A stretch of DNA of 53,263 nt, from the NCBI GenBank assembly GCA_947485165.1, contig CANKRG010000008.1:1-53263 (forward strand), given 5' to 3'. This document shows positions 8,733-17,619 of this stretch, piece after piece. This DNA is from Comamonadaceae bacterium. GTDB lineage: Bacteria > Pseudomonadota > Gammaproteobacteria > Burkholderiales > Burkholderiaceae_C. Numbering within the stretch: position 1 is the first letter of the stretch; the number at the start of each line of letters is the position of its first letter. Both the position numbers and the translations under genes were made by a program. The notes under the pieces are model-generated. The model worked only from the letters and a program-made list of their open reading frames with translations. It searched no databases and was not told where the DNA came from.

Positions 8733-9272
8733 ATGCCATCGATTCAAAGATTTGCCTTCTTCGCCTTCTTTTGCGCCTATTTGTCGCTCATTTCAGCCTG
8801 CACATCGGCACTGAATTGGCGCGAGGTGCGCTTTGAATCAACCGATGGCAGCACCTTGAAAGCCATATTGCCCTGCAAACCCGACACGGCGACGCGAAAA
8901 CAACAGCTTGGCGGTATTCAGGTTGATCTCAGCATGATGGGCTGTGTTGCCAATGAGACAACTTTTACCTTGTCACACATGCCATTGACCAACCCGCTGG
9001 ACGCGCCCAAAGTGTTGGCGGCATGGCAAGCAGCGGCAGCAGCCAATGTAAAAACCAACTCTGTGCCAAGCATGGGCGCCAGCGTTGCTGGCGCAGGTGC
9101 CTGGCCAATAGCTTCACGTGTCACACTCACAGGTGCGGCAACGCAGGCGCATATGCTCTGGTTTGCCAAGCAAAGCAGCACCGGTTTAACGCTGTACCAA
9201 GCCGCTGTGTATGGCAAACAGCCCAGCGACGAAGCGATCAACACATTTTTTGAAAGTTTACAATTGCAATGA
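8733..9272 (+). CDS. Uncharacterised outer-membrane lipoprotein
   Basis: Predicted lipoprotein of 179 residues. A hydrophobic signal (about 6-20) ends in the lipobox LISAC, with Cys23 as the lipidated residue. The mature part opens NWREVRFESTDGSTLKAILPCKP and looks like a small alpha/beta domain with two further cysteines (CKP, MGC). I recognise no family with a known function. The stop overlaps the next start (ATGA at 9269), so it is coupled to the MFS permease. Confidence 0.7.
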   Translation: MPSIQRFAFFAFFCAYLSLISACTSALNWREVRFESTDGSTLKAILPCKPDTATRKQQLGGIQVDLSMMGCVANETTFTLSHMPLTNPLDAPKVLAAWQAAAAANVKTNSVPSMGASVAGAGAWPIASRVTLTGAATQAHMLWFAKQSSTGLTLYQAAVYGKQPSDEAINTFFESLQLQ

Positions 9273-10642
9273 CAGCCGACACGATACTTGCTTCGATAAC
9301 CAAGAAAAAACACACAAACGGGGCACTTTTGCCGACCAACCAAGCTATTTTGGTATTTTTGGCGTTTGCTTTCTCGTATTTCATGTCGTCCTTGATACGC
9401 GCCATCACGGCGACGATTTCACCGGCTCTGACGGTTGAATTGAGCCTGCAAGCGCGTGATTTGGGGCTGCTGTCGGGTGGCTATTTCTTGGGGTTTGCTG
9501 TGATGCAACTGCCATTAGGCAAATGGCTGGACCGATTTGGTCCTAAAAAGGTGATTATTTGTTTTCTCAGCGTCGCTGTCCTAGGTTGCTTGGCGTTTGC
9601 CAAGGCGACCAGTTTTTCAGGTTTACTCCTCGCCCGCGTGTTTTGCGGCGCTGGTGTCAGCGCTTGTTTGATGGCGCCGCTGACCGGTTACCGCCGTTGG
9701 CTCGCGCCCAATAGCCAAATTCGGGCGAATTCATGGATGCTGATGTCGGGCTCGTTGGGCATGGTGGCTTCCACCTTGCCAGTCCAGTGGTTGATGCCAA
9801 TGTGGGGGTGGCGCGGCATATTTGTTGCCTTGGGAGCTATGATATTCATAGCAATTTTGGCGATTATGGTGATCGTTCCAGCTTGGAAACTTGAGGCGAC
9901 TCAGGGCGCATCGGGTAAAACGGTCGACAACAGCTATGCGCAAGTCTGGTCAAGCCAATATATTCGCAGTTTGATTCCTTTGGCTTTTTTCCTGTACGGC
10001 GGCTTGGTCGCGGTACAAACGCTGTGGGCCTCACCGTGGATGATCAAAATCGCTGGCTACAGCGCACTGGAGGCGGCGCAGGGTTTGTTTTATATCAACG
10101 TGGCCATGCTCATCGCTTTTTGGCTGTGGGGCAGCATCAACCCGTGGTTGTTCCGCAAAAAAATCAGCTCTGACAAGTTGATGCTGCAGGGCTTACCCAT
10201 TAGTTTTGCGATATTGGCTATAATTATAATAGCAGTACAGGCATATAATACGCCGGCTATAGTCATAAATGACACTATCTTAGCGGGTAAAATGGGGTTT
10301 GATGCTGTTTTGGGTGTTTTGAACAAGTATGTTTGGGCGCTGTGGGCTTTGTACTGCGTCAGCTGCACGTTTATTGCCCTGTCACAGCCCGCGATCGCCA
10401 TGGCTTTTCCGGCGGAATTGGCAGGCCGTGCGTTGTCGGCCTACAACTTGGTGATTTTTGCCGGCGTTTTTGTCGTTCAGTGGGGCATTGGGCTGATGAT
10501 TGATGGTTTCAAAGCGCTGGGCTGGTCCGAGGTAGCGGCTTTTCAGGGTGCTTTCGGGGTCTTTTTGCTGTGCAATATGCTGTCGTACGCGTATTTTGTG
10601 TTTACCCGACCCGTACAGAGTGCAGACAAACTGCATAATTAG
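9269..10642 (+). CDS. Major facilitator superfamily permease
   Basis: Inner-membrane permease of 457 residues with about 12 hydrophobic segments. The MFS motif between helices 2 and 3 is visible as GKWLDRFGPKK (about 88-98). A second N-domain signature follows (RVFCGAGVSACLMAPLTGYRRW). The substrate is unknown; the general look is of the anion/drug-type MFS. Residues 317-335 are encoded by dispersed element R3 and sit between two hydrophobic segments of the C-domain, probably in or next to a loop. It is translationally coupled to the preceding lipoprotein gene. Confidence 0.85.
   Translation: MTADTILASITKKKHTNGALLPTNQAILVFLAFAFSYFMSSLIRAITATISPALTVELSLQARDLGLLSGGYFLGFAVMQLPLGKWLDRFGPKKVIICFLSVAVLGCLAFAKATSFSGLLLARVFCGAGVSACLMAPLTGYRRWLAPNSQIRANSWMLMSGSLGMVASTLPVQWLMPMWGWRGIFVALGAMIFIAILAIMVIVPAWKLEATQGASGKTVDNSYAQVWSSQYIRSLIPLAFFLYGGLVAVQTLWASPWMIKIAGYSALEAAQGLFYINVAMLIAFWLWGSINPWLFRKKISSDKLMLQGLPISFAILAIIIIAVQAYNTPAIVINDTILAGKMGFDAVLGVLNKYVWALWALYCVSCTFIALSQPAIAMAFPAELAGRALSAYNLVIFAGVFVVQWGIGLMIDGFKALGWSEVAAFQGAFGVFLLCNMLSYAYFVFTRPVQSADKLHN
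10217..10271 (+). repeat. Dispersed element, copy R3, in frame inside the MFS permease
   Basis: Sense copy starting exactly on codon 317. It encodes AIIIIAVQAYNTPAIVIN. The stop codon of intergenic copies (TAG, eighth codon) is CAG here. Both ends can pair: GCTAT with ATAGC at the 5' end, and GTCAT with ATGAC (10261-10272) at the 3' end. Confidence 0.85.
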
Positions 10643-10647
10643 GCATC

Positions 10648-11103
10648 ATGAACAGCATCTTCATCATTGCCCATGTGCCGCTGGCCAGTGCCCTGCGTGC
10701 CTGCGCGCTGCATGTGTTTCCAGAGGCACATGCGCACATCGTAGCCTTTGATGTGCGGCCTAACTTGCCGGCTGATGAAAGCCAAGCCAGTGCCAACATC
10801 ATGCTGGAACAATTGACCCAAGCCACCGGCAACAGCAGCACCTTGATGTTGACCGACATTTTTGGTGCTACGCCTTGCAATGTGGCGATGAAACTGATGG
10901 ACGGCGTGAACCGCAAACTCATTGCCGGTGTTAATTTGCCCATGCTGATGCGCGCGATGACGTATCGGCACGAAACTTTAGACCTGCTGGTATCGCGCGC
11001 ATCAGCCGGCGGCATCCAAGGCGTGATGCCCGTTGCCGTGACCGCACCACAGAACCAGAAGCTTAAAACGCATGATAAAAACAAGCACGACCATCAGCAA
11101 TAA
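10648..11103 (+). CDS. PTS EIIA domain protein, mannose/fructose (EIIA-Man) type
   Basis: Stand-alone cytoplasmic EIIA of 151 residues. The phosphorylatable histidine is His9 in MNSIFIIAHVPLASAL. LTDIFGATPCNVAMKL and VNLPMLMRAM match the conserved EIIA-Man core. With HPr and enzyme I following and no EIIB/EIIC permease nearby, it probably belongs to a regulatory PTS, as in many betaproteobacteria (known pattern). The last ten codons overlap the start of ptsH by 32 bases. Confidence 0.9.
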   Translation: MNSIFIIAHVPLASALRACALHVFPEAHAHIVAFDVRPNLPADESQASANIMLEQLTQATGNSSTLMLTDIFGATPCNVAMKLMDGVNRKLIAGVNLPMLMRAMTYRHETLDLLVSRASAGGIQGVMPVAVTAPQNQKLKTHDKNKHDHQQ

Positions 11104-11341
11104 ACTGGGCTTGCACGCCCGCGCATCCGCAAAATTGACCAAATTGGCGGGGAGCTTCCCGTGCGACGTCTGGCTCACCAAGGGCGAACGCCGCATCAAC
11201 GCCAAAAGCATCATGGGCGTGATGATGTTGGCAGCCGGCCTGGGCTCGACCGTTGAACTTGAAACCGATGGCGCGCAAGAAGCGGAGGCGAGCACGGCGA
11301 TTTTGGCGCTGATTGCCGACAAGTTTGGAGAAGGCGAGTGA
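11072..11341 (+). CDS. ptsH: Phosphocarrier protein HPr
   Basis: HPr of 89 residues that relays phosphate from enzyme I to EIIA proteins. The active-site His15 is in GLHARASAK. Ser46 is in AKSIMGVMML, the position used by HPr kinase for regulatory phosphorylation; no hprK is visible here. The start MIKTSTTISNKLGLHAR is canonical, which confirms the 32-base overlap with the upstream EIIA gene. Confidence 0.96.
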   Translation: MIKTSTTISNKLGLHARASAKLTKLAGSFPCDVWLTKGERRINAKSIMGVMMLAAGLGSTVELETDGAQEAEASTAILALIADKFGEGE

Positions 11342-11351
11342 GGAACGCAGG

Positions 11352-11421
11352 GACGCCCCAAGTGACGAAAGCCCCCTTGGGGGGCAGTGCCGCACACGCA
11401 GTGGCAAACGTGGGGGTAAGT
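11352..11421 (+). repeat. GC-rich dispersed-type hairpin between ptsH and ptsI
   Basis: The short ptsH-ptsI gap is filled by CCCCAAG (11356-11362), a loop, and CTTGGGG (11376-11382), followed by GGCAGTGCC and GTGGCAAACGTGGGGG. There is no T-run. From memory, very similar hairpins are scattered through Comamonadaceae genomes; I cannot verify this here. It could tune ptsI translation or mRNA stability. Confidence 0.45.
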
Positions 11422-11426
11422 TCACT

Positions 11427-13229
11427 ATGACTTTCTCCGTAAGGGGCTTAGCCGTCGCCCAAGGCATCGCCATTGGTCGTGCGGTTTTAATCGCCTCCAG
11501 CCGGATTGATGTGGCGCATTATTTCATCGAAGCAAGCGATGTTGAAGCAGAGATTGCGCGTATGGGTGCAGGCCGTGACGCGGTGATTGACGAACTGGGG
11601 CGGCTGCAACACAGTGTGTCGCAAATGTCGCGCAAAGAAGCGCCGCACGAATTGGCGGCCATGCTGGATGTGCACCTCATGCTGCTGCAAGACGAGATGT
11701 TGTCAGACGGCGTGAACCACTGGATCACCGACAGGCTCTACAACGCGGAGTGGGCGCTGACGACGCAACTTGAGCTCATATCGCGGCAGTTTGATGACAT
11801 GGAAGACGCTTATCTGCGTGAACGCAAAGCGGATTTGGAGCAAGTCGTTGAGCGTATTTTGCGCCACATGCAAGGCGTTGTGTCACCGATTGTGGACAGT
11901 GCAAAGCGCACAAAACGCGAAAGCAAGCAGCGCAATGGACAGCAAGATTTGCTGCTCGACGACACCATCGATGTGCCGTTGATTTTGGTGGCCCATGACC
12001 TGTCGCCTGCCGACATGATGCAATTCAAGCAAAGCGTATTTGCCGGTTTCGTGACCGATGTGGGGGGTAAAACCTCGCACACAGCGATTGTGGCGCGCAG
12101 CATGAACATCCCCGCCGTGGTGGGGGCGCGCGCCGCCAGCACCTTGATGCGGCAAGACGACTGGGTGATCATTGATGGCGATGCCGGTGTCGTCATCGTC
12201 GACCCCAGCCCGATTATTTTGGCTGAATACGGCTTCAAACAGCGCCAAGGCGAACTTGAACGTGGCCGCTTGGCGCGGCTGCGTAACACGCCAGCGGTGA
12301 CCATGGATGGCGAAAAGATTGAGTTGCTGGCGAACATTGAGCAGCCAGATGATGCTGTCGCCGCATTGAAGGCGGGCGCCGTCGGTGTGGGTCTGTTTCG
12401 CAGCGAATTTTTGTTCATGAGCCGTGATGGCAAGGGGCTGTCCAGGCTGCCCAATGAAGAAGAGCAGTTCCAAGCCTACAAGCGTGCGGTGGATGGCATG
12501 CAAGGTTTGCCCGTCACCATTCGCACCGTCGACATTGGGGCGGACAAGCCACTGGACCGACAAGACCGGCTCGAGAAAGCGCAAGACACGCAGCTCAACC
12601 CAGCGCTGGGACTGCGCGCCATTCGCTGGAGCCTGGTTGACCCAGGCATGTTTTTAACGCAGCTGCGGGCCATTTTGCGTGCCAGCAGTTTTGGTCAAAT
12701 CAAGTTGCTGATACCGATGCTATGCGCGGTGGGTGAAATTCGCCAAACCCTCGCGTTGATCCAGCAGGCCAAAACCGAGTTGGATGCACAAGGCGTGGCC
12801 TATGGTGATGTGAAAATCGGCGCGATGATTGAAATCCCCGCTGCGGCGTTGATGCTGCCAACCTTTCTGAAGTACTTTGATTTTTTATCGATTGGCACCA
12901 ACGATTTGATCCAGTACACCTTGGCGATTGACCGTGCGGATGAAGCCGTCGCACACATGTACGACCCCTTGCACCCGGCCGTGCTGCATTTGATAGCCAA
13001 TACGATTCGGCAATCTAGATTGCAGGGCAAAGATGTTAGCGTGTGTGGCGAAATGGCAGGCGATGTAGGTCTTACGCGGCTTTTATTGGGCATGGGGCTG
13101 CGCTGTTTTTCAATGCACCCGGCGCAAATATTGACAGTAAAACAACAGATCTTGCGCACCGATACGAGTAAGTTGCAAGATTGGGTTCAGCAAGTGCTCA
13201 CCTCTGAAAATCCTGCAGAATTCGTGTGA
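11427..13229 (+). CDS. ptsI: PTS enzyme I (phosphoenolpyruvate-protein phosphotransferase)
   Basis: Enzyme I autophosphorylates with PEP and passes phosphate to HPr. From ATG 11427 the product is 600 residues; a TTG start at 11313 would overlap ptsH and add unrelated residues. The N-terminal HPr-binding domain is followed by the active-site His218 in GGKTSHTAIVARS. The C-terminal PEP-binding barrel carries IRTVDIGADKP, GIGTNDLIQYTLAIDR (slightly varied) and the catalytic Cys in VCGEMAGD. His218 is late by about 29 residues because of a charged insertion (about 158-180) before the active-site strand. Confidence 0.95.
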   Translation: MTFSVRGLAVAQGIAIGRAVLIASSRIDVAHYFIEASDVEAEIARMGAGRDAVIDELGRLQHSVSQMSRKEAPHELAAMLDVHLMLLQDEMLSDGVNHWITDRLYNAEWALTTQLELISRQFDDMEDAYLRERKADLEQVVERILRHMQGVVSPIVDSAKRTKRESKQRNGQQDLLLDDTIDVPLILVAHDLSPADMMQFKQSVFAGFVTDVGGKTSHTAIVARSMNIPAVVGARAASTLMRQDDWVIIDGDAGVVIVDPSPIILAEYGFKQRQGELERGRLARLRNTPAVTMDGEKIELLANIEQPDDAVAALKAGAVGVGLFRSEFLFMSRDGKGLSRLPNEEEQFQAYKRAVDGMQGLPVTIRTVDIGADKPLDRQDRLEKAQDTQLNPALGLRAIRWSLVDPGMFLTQLRAILRASSFGQIKLLIPMLCAVGEIRQTLALIQQAKTELDAQGVAYGDVKIGAMIEIPAAALMLPTFLKYFDFLSIGTNDLIQYTLAIDRADEAVAHMYDPLHPAVLHLIANTIRQSRLQGKDVSVCGEMAGDVGLTRLLLGMGLRCFSMHPAQILTVKQQILRTDTSKLQDWVQQVLTSENPAEFV

Positions 13230-13243
13230 AAAGTCACACTTTT
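13224..13243 (+). terminator. Terminator overlapping the ptsI stop
   Basis: GTGTGA / TCACAC stem with an AAAG loop, followed by TTTT (13240-13243). The left arm overlaps the ptsI stop codon. It probably ends the EIIA-ptsH-ptsI transcript. Confidence 0.55.
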
Positions 13244-13368
13244 GGCCATCTAATTGCTTACATTTGGGTGCTGAAATTTCAAAAAAATTGCAAAAGTCCT
13301 TATCTATGGCATCAATCCAGGTGGGTTTCAGGTAATATTCACCACATTGATGTCCAATAAAGTGGTCT

Positions 13369-14034
13369 ATGAGAATCCTATTAATTGAAGATGACTCGGC
13401 AATTGCCGGCGACCTTTCTACTTTCCTGAGCGGAAAAGGTTATACCGTTGCCCATGCCGCAAATATGCAAACGGCTAAAGATTTGTTGCCCACGACCAAT
13501 TGGGGCGCTGTCTTGCTAGACTGGTCTTTGCCTGATGGTGAGGGCATTGATTTGTTGCCGATTATTCGCAAGCAAGCCGATCAGGCGTCCATCATCATGA
13601 TGACGTCCAAAGGCCAAATTGCCGATCGCATCAAAGGCCTAGACGCCGGCGCTGACGATTACATGGTGAAGCCTTGCGACCCGAATGAATTGCTGGCCCG
13701 CCTGCGAGCCATTGAGCGACGTCGCAGTGGTGCAGCCAGCGCGATTCTAGACTGTGGCGCTTTGCAGATTGACTTAGGCCGCAACACCGTGACGGCCAAT
13801 GGCGTACCTGCCAATTTGACAGGCAAAGAATGGGCCATCTTGCGCGTCTTGGCGTCACGGCCAGACCGCCTGCACTCCAAAGAAGTGCTCACCAGTGCCA
13901 TTTACACGTTTGATGATGATATTGGCAGCAACACACTGGAAGTGTTCATCAGCCACCTGCGTCGCAAACTAGGCCGCGACACGATTCAAACCTACCGTGG
14001 TCAAGGCTACCGTTTGTCTGGTTATATTGGCTGA
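13369..14034 (+). CDS. OmpR/PhoB-family response regulator (orphan)
   Basis: Two-domain regulator of 221 residues. The receiver domain (1-115) has the acidic pair Asp8-Asp9, the phosphoacceptor Asp51 in LLDWSLPDG, Thr79 and Lys101 in VKPCD. A winged-helix DNA-binding domain (about 125-221) ends in FISHLRRKLG and the TYRGQGYRL wing. Closest look is the QseB/PmrA group. No histidine kinase gene lies on either side, so its partner must be elsewhere. Confidence 0.92.
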   Translation: MRILLIEDDSAIAGDLSTFLSGKGYTVAHAANMQTAKDLLPTTNWGAVLLDWSLPDGEGIDLLPIIRKQADQASIIMMTSKGQIADRIKGLDAGADDYMVKPCDPNELLARLRAIERRRSGAASAILDCGALQIDLGRNTVTANGVPANLTGKEWAILRVLASRPDRLHSKEVLTSAIYTFDDDIGSNTLEVFISHLRRKLGRDTIQTYRGQGYRLSGYIG

Positions 14035-14068
14035 GAAGACGTCGGCTAAAAACCAGCTGTCTTACTGA

Positions 14069-15112
14069 TCAGGTCAAGGCTTGGTCGGTCGACGGTTTTT
14101 GCCAGAGGTTGATACCGCCCTCAATGGCGTGCTGGTCAATCGCAGCAAGTTCTTCAGCGGAAAAGGACAGCTGCTTCAACGCACCCACCAATTCTACAAT
14201 TTGCGCCGAGCTGCTGGCACCGATCAATGCAGACGTCATGCGCTTGTCACGTAGCACCCAAGCAATCGCCATTTGCGCCAAGCTTTGACCACGCGCCAAA
14301 GCCATCTCGTTCAACGCGCGCACTTGGGTTAAATTTTATGGACTCAAATGCTCGCTCTTGAAGGAGTCGCCACCGGGTTTGTTGATGCGTGCATCGGCTG
14401 GAATGCCGTTCAAATATTTGTTGGTCAGCAAGCCTTGCGCCAGCGCACTGAAGGCGATGCAGCCCATGCCATTGTCTTCCAGCGCACCCAGCAAATCGGG
14501 TTCAATCCATCGGTTCAACATGCTGTACGACGGCTGGTGAATCAAGCACGGCACTTTCAGGTCGCGCAGCAAGGCAGCGGCTTCACGTGTTTTGGCGGCG
14601 GAATAGCTGGATATACCCACGTACAAGGCTTTGCCCTGTTGCACTGCCGTGGCCAGCGCTCCCATGGTTTCTTCCAGCGGCGTGTCGGGGTCAAAGCGGT
14701 GCGAATAGAAAATATCTACGTACTCTAAGCCCATGCGCTTTAAACTTTGGTCAAGACTTGCCAGCACATATTTGCGTGAACCACCGCCCTGCCCATACGG
14801 CCCCGGCCACATATCGTAGCCGGCCTTGCTGGAGATGATGAGTTCGTCGCGATACGGCTTGAAATCACGCCGCATGTGCTCACCAAAATTGGTCTCAGCA
14901 CTGCCATAGGGTGGGCCATAGTTGTTGGCCAGATCAAAATGGGTGATACCCAGATCAAACGCCGTGTGCAGCATGGCACGTTGCGTCGCCATGGGTGTGG
15001 TGTCGCCAAAATTGTGCCAGAGGCCCAGCGTGATAGACGGCAACTTCAGGCCACTGCGCCCTACGGTGCGATACGGCATGTTGTCATAACGGTGGGTGGC
15101 GGCGTGGTACAT
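14069..15112 (-). pseudogene. YghZ-type aldo-keto reductase interrupted by an in-frame TAA
   Basis: A continuous minus-strand frame encodes an aldo-keto reductase (AKR14/YghZ type, NADPH-dependent methylglyoxal and aldehyde reduction) of about 347 codons, the normal length, with one TAA at 14336-14338. Before it (MYHAATHRYDNMPYRTVGRS to SEHLSP) the tetrad residues are visible: Asp and Tyr in FDLANNYG, Lys in SSKAGYD, His in YSHRFD. After it the same frame resumes NLTQVRALNEMALARGQS and keeps the cofactor-binding SALIGASSSAQI. Homologues have Glu or similar there, so one GAA-to-TAA change explains the break. The truncated 258-residue product would lack the NADPH phosphate-binding end. Confidence 0.85.
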
Positions 15113-15130
15113 GGTGTTGGCTCTGTGTTT

Positions 15131-16189
15131 TTATTGGGACGGGATGGCAGCGTGGGCATGTTCGGCTTGCACATCGGCGTGGTAGCTGGAGCGCACCATC
15201 GCGCCCACAGCCGCATGGCTGAAACCCATCTCGTAGGCTTTGGCTTCAAACATCTTGAAGGTGTCGGGGTGGACGTAGCGTTTCACGGTCAAATGCGACA
15301 TGGATGGCGCTAAATACTGGCCAATCGTCAACATATCAATGTTGTGATCGCGCATGTCCTGCATCACCTGCAAAATTTCTTCGTCGGTTTCACCCAACCC
15401 AACCATGATGCCGCTCTTGGTCGGCACGTTCGGGTGCAGTTCTTTGAATTTTTTGAGCAAATTCAGGCTGAATTGGTAGTCTGAACCCGGGCGCGCCTCT
15501 TTGTACAGGCGCGGCGCAGTTTCCAGGTTGTGGTTCATCACATCCGGCGGTGCCAATTTCAAAATCTCCAACGCGCGGTCATCACGACCCCGGAAATCGG
15601 GCACCAGCACCTCGATTTGGGTGGTCGGGGAGAGTTCGCGGATGTTTTTGATGCAATCGACAAAATGCTGCGCCCCGCCGTCGCGCAGGTCGTCGCGGTC
15701 AACCGAAGTGATCACCACGTATTTCAGCTTCAGCGCCGCAATGGTTTTGGCCAGATTCATCGGCTCATCCACATCCAATGGGTCGGGCCGGCCATGGCCA
15801 ACGTCGCAAAACGGGCAACGGCGTGTGCATTTGTCACCCATGATCATGAAAGTTGCTGTGCCTTTGCCAAAACACTCGCCGATGTTCGGGCAGCTGGCTT
15901 CTTCGCACACCGTCACCAGCTTGTTGGCGCGCAAAATGTCCTTGATTTCGTAAAAGCGGGTGGAGGGCGAACCGGCTTTGACGCGGATCCAATCCGGCTT
16001 CTTCAGCACCTCGCCCGGCACCACCTTGACGGGGATGCGCGACAGCTTGGCACCAGCTTTTTGCTTGGCCAGCGGGTTGTAATCGGCTTGCGACTGCGAT
16101 TCACGGATGACAGGATTAACAACTGGCATCGCGTGAGGACTAGCGGCAGGGTTGATGGTGGTTTCAGGCATGGTCATGGTGTTGTTCAA
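15131..16189 (-). CDS. lipA: Lipoyl synthase
   Basis: Radical SAM enzyme of 352 residues that inserts two sulfurs into protein-bound octanoyl groups. The auxiliary cluster cysteines are Cys95, Cys100 and Cys106 ([12 protein letters not shown]). The radical SAM cluster cysteines are Cys121, Cys125 and Cys128 (CTRRCPFC). The C-terminal [12 protein letters not shown] supplies the conserved serine ligand. The N-terminus is about 30 residues longer than E. coli LipA. It follows lipB on the same strand with a 27-base gap. Confidence 0.97.
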   Translation of the reverse strand: MNNTMTMPETTINPAASPHAMPVVNPVIRESQSQADYNPLAKQKAGAKLSRIPVKVVPGEVLKKPDWIRVKAGSPSTRFYEIKDILRANKLVTVCEEASCPNIGECFGKGTATFMIMGDKCTRRCPFCDVGHGRPDPLDVDEPMNLAKTIAALKLKYVVITSVDRDDLRDGGAQHFVDCIKNIRELSPTTQIEVLVPDFRGRDDRALEILKLAPPDVMNHNLETAPRLYKEARPGSDYQFSLNLLKKFKELHPNVPTKSGIMVGLGETDEEILQVMQDMRDHNIDMLTIGQYLAPSMSHLTVKRYVHPDTFKMFEAKAYEMGFSHAAVGAMVRSSYHADVQAEHAHAAIPSQ

Positions 16190-16216
16190 TTCAAGGCGCT
16201 AATTTAACGTGCTAAC

Positions 16217-16978
16217 TCAGGGTGTTAGGTAGGACACAAGCTTCTGGCTCAACACGCCAGCCGCCTCGTCCCAAGAGCAAGATACCCCTATTGTAGAAAG
16301 ATCTACGGTCTGCAGCCCAGAATAACCACAGGGGTTGATGCGAGAAAAGGGTTCTAAGTCCATATTAACGTTCAATGCCACCCCGTGGTAGGTGCAATGC
16401 CGGCTGACTTTGATGCCCAAAGCCGCGATTTTGCCTAATCCGGTGAAATCAATGGCATTCATTGAGGCTAGATTTTCATTGTTTGGATTCTCAGCCGTTT
16501 TTTTCTGCGGCCGCTGCTCCAAAAGCGCGTGCGAGCTGGGGTCGTCCAGCCGCACATAAATCCCGGGCGCTCCCGCCACGCGGTGCCCCGTCACGTTGAA
16601 ATGCGCCAAGGTGCGAACGACGGCCTCTTCGAGCCGATAGACGTATTCTTTGACAAAATACCCCGCCCGTTTCAAATCGATCAGCGGGTACGCCACCACC
16701 TGCCCCGGCCCGTGGTAGGTCACCTGCCCACCCCGGTTGGTTGGGATGATGGGGATGTTGCCAGCGGTCAAAATATGCTCGGCTTTGCCCGCCAAGCCTT
16801 GCGTGAAGACCGGATTATGCTCACAAATCCATAGCGCATCAGGCAATAAACACGCCGGCTGAAGGCTGTTTTTGATGGTATTTTCTGAGGTTTTTTCAGC
16901 ATGCCGCTGCGTCGTGTACAGCTGCATGGCTTCGTAGATTTGCAGGTAATCTACGCGTCCTAGAAAACGGGTATCCAT
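16217..16978 (-). CDS. lipB: Octanoyl-[acyl-carrier-protein]:protein N-octanoyltransferase
   Basis: LipB moves octanoate from ACP to lipoyl domains, feeding LipA. Motifs are [12 protein letters not shown] (82-93), the catalytic Lys183 in GKIAALG and Cys217 in INPCG. At 253 residues it is longer than usual because of two insertions. One, at about 28-46, overlaps antisense element R4. The other, at about 152-182, is a polar stretch ([17 protein letters not shown]) just before the catalytic Lys. Both lie in surface-loop positions and the motifs are intact, so the enzyme is probably active. Confidence 0.94.
   Translation of the reverse strand: MDTRFLGRVDYLQIYEAMQLYTTQRHAEKTSENTIKNSLQPACLLPDALWICEHNPVFTQGLAGKAEHILTAGNIPIIPTNRGGQVTYHGPGQVVAYPLIDLKRAGYFVKEYVYRLEEAVVRTLAHFNVTGHRVAGAPGIYVRLDDPSSHALLEQRPQKKTAENPNNENLASMNAIDFTGLGKIAALGIKVSRHCTYHGVALNVNMDLEPFSRINPCGYSGLQTVDLSTIGVSCSWDEAAGVLSQKLVSYLTP
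16819..16874 (+). repeat. Dispersed element, copy R4, antisense inside lipB
   Basis: The plus strand has the core ATCAGGCAATAAACACGCCGG and the trailing GGCTGTTTTTG. The 5' part (GCTCACAAATCCATAGC) also aligns, but there the strand opposite encodes the conserved LipB segment ALWICEH, so the true element may only span about 16836-16874. One extra base relative to consensus shifts the reading frame; the lipB frame through it has no stop. Confidence 0.65.
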
Positions 16979-17008
16979 GGTTGTGATGTCGCTTTTGATG
17001 TTGTGTTT

Positions 17009-17299
17009 TTATGCCGCTAAAAGCGCATCAAGCTGCTGTTTCATATTTAAACCGTCGCGGTGCAGCACGTTGCCGCTGGCGGGGCGTTTGTCGCCCTGGA
17101 TCAGCAGATTGTCGGTATTCAAGCCGTTTTGAGTGCCATTTTGGCCTCTAGCTGGCGTATTGATTGTCTGAGGTGCTATTGAATTTGTAGTATTTTCAGC
17201 GTAAGATGTGTGTGCAGACACCTGCTCCAGCAGCCGATACGGCACTTTGGCAGCGGTGGTGAAGGCCGAGGCGCGGTTGAGCCAGTCTAGGGTGGGCAT
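17009..17299 (-). pseudogene. N-terminal remnant of a type III (Mod-like) DNA adenine methyltransferase carrying a repeat
   Basis: A 96-codon frame starts MPTLDWLNRASAFTTAAKVP and reaches NTDNLLIQGD, which resembles the N-terminus of Mod-type adenine-specific DNA methyltransferases (the part before the NLEALKALL region). The text then jumps to KRPASGNVLHRDGLNMKQQL, which I cannot place, and stops. The SAM-binding FxGxG and the catalytic DPPY are absent, so it cannot be an active methylase. Residues 37-54 come from element R5. It sits between ybeD and lipB, which are normally close together, so it is probably a decayed insertion. Confidence 0.55.
17137..17191 (-). repeat. Dispersed element, copy R5, in frame inside the methyltransferase remnant
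   Basis: Sense copy beginning exactly on codon 37 (ACT). It encodes TTNSIAPQTINTPARGQN. The TAG of intergenic copies is CAG. The 3' end forms GGCC-AAAA-TGGC, the same position where R3 forms GTCAT/ATGAC. The five bases before it (GAAAAT context) match those before the yggS copy R12. Confidence 0.85.
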
Positions 17300-17303
17300 C
17301 TGG

Positions 17304-17612
17304 CTAGAGCACCATCTTCACCATCGGATGCGTCGACAGCGTGCGGTACAGCTCGTCCAATTGCTCGCGGCTGGTGGCGGTGATGTTGAGGGTGATGCCT
17401 AAGTAGTTGCCGCCCTTGCTTTCCCGTAATTCCAGCGTCGTAGCGTCAAAGGTGGGGTCAAATTCGTGCGCAACCAAGGTGATGGCATGCACAAAACCGT
17501 CCACTTTCGCGCCCATGACCTTGATCGGGAAGGCGCAGGGGTAGACGATGAGGGATTCTTCGACCACCGGCACTGTTGGGACGGTAGGCTTGTTTGTTTC
17601 GGGAGCGTTCAT
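17304..17612 (-). CDS. ybeD: YbeD family protein (DUF493)
   Basis: Small ACT-like alpha/beta protein of 102 residues from ATG 17612 (MNAPETNKPTVPTV); the frame is open to 17678 but that would overlap the upstream gene. The core IVYPCAFPIKVMGAKVDGF and the ending LYRTLSTHPMVKMVL match the DUF493 fold. The exact role is unknown; it is classically next to lipB, as here apart from the remnant between them. It starts eight bases after the stop of the metallo-beta-lactamase-fold gene. Confidence 0.88.
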   Translation of the reverse strand: MNAPETNKPTVPTVPVVEESLIVYPCAFPIKVMGAKVDGFVHAITLVAHEFDPTFDATTLELRESKGGNYLGITLNITATSREQLDELYRTLSTHPMVKMVL

Positions 17613-17619
17613 GCTGCAA

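Noticed and set aside
9836-9856. GCTATGATATTCATAGC palindrome in the MFS gene
   Set aside because: It matches only the 5' hairpin of the element; the rest encodes an ordinary hydrophobic helix.
13369-14034. Two-component operon
   Set aside because: No histidine kinase frame exists on either side of the response regulator.
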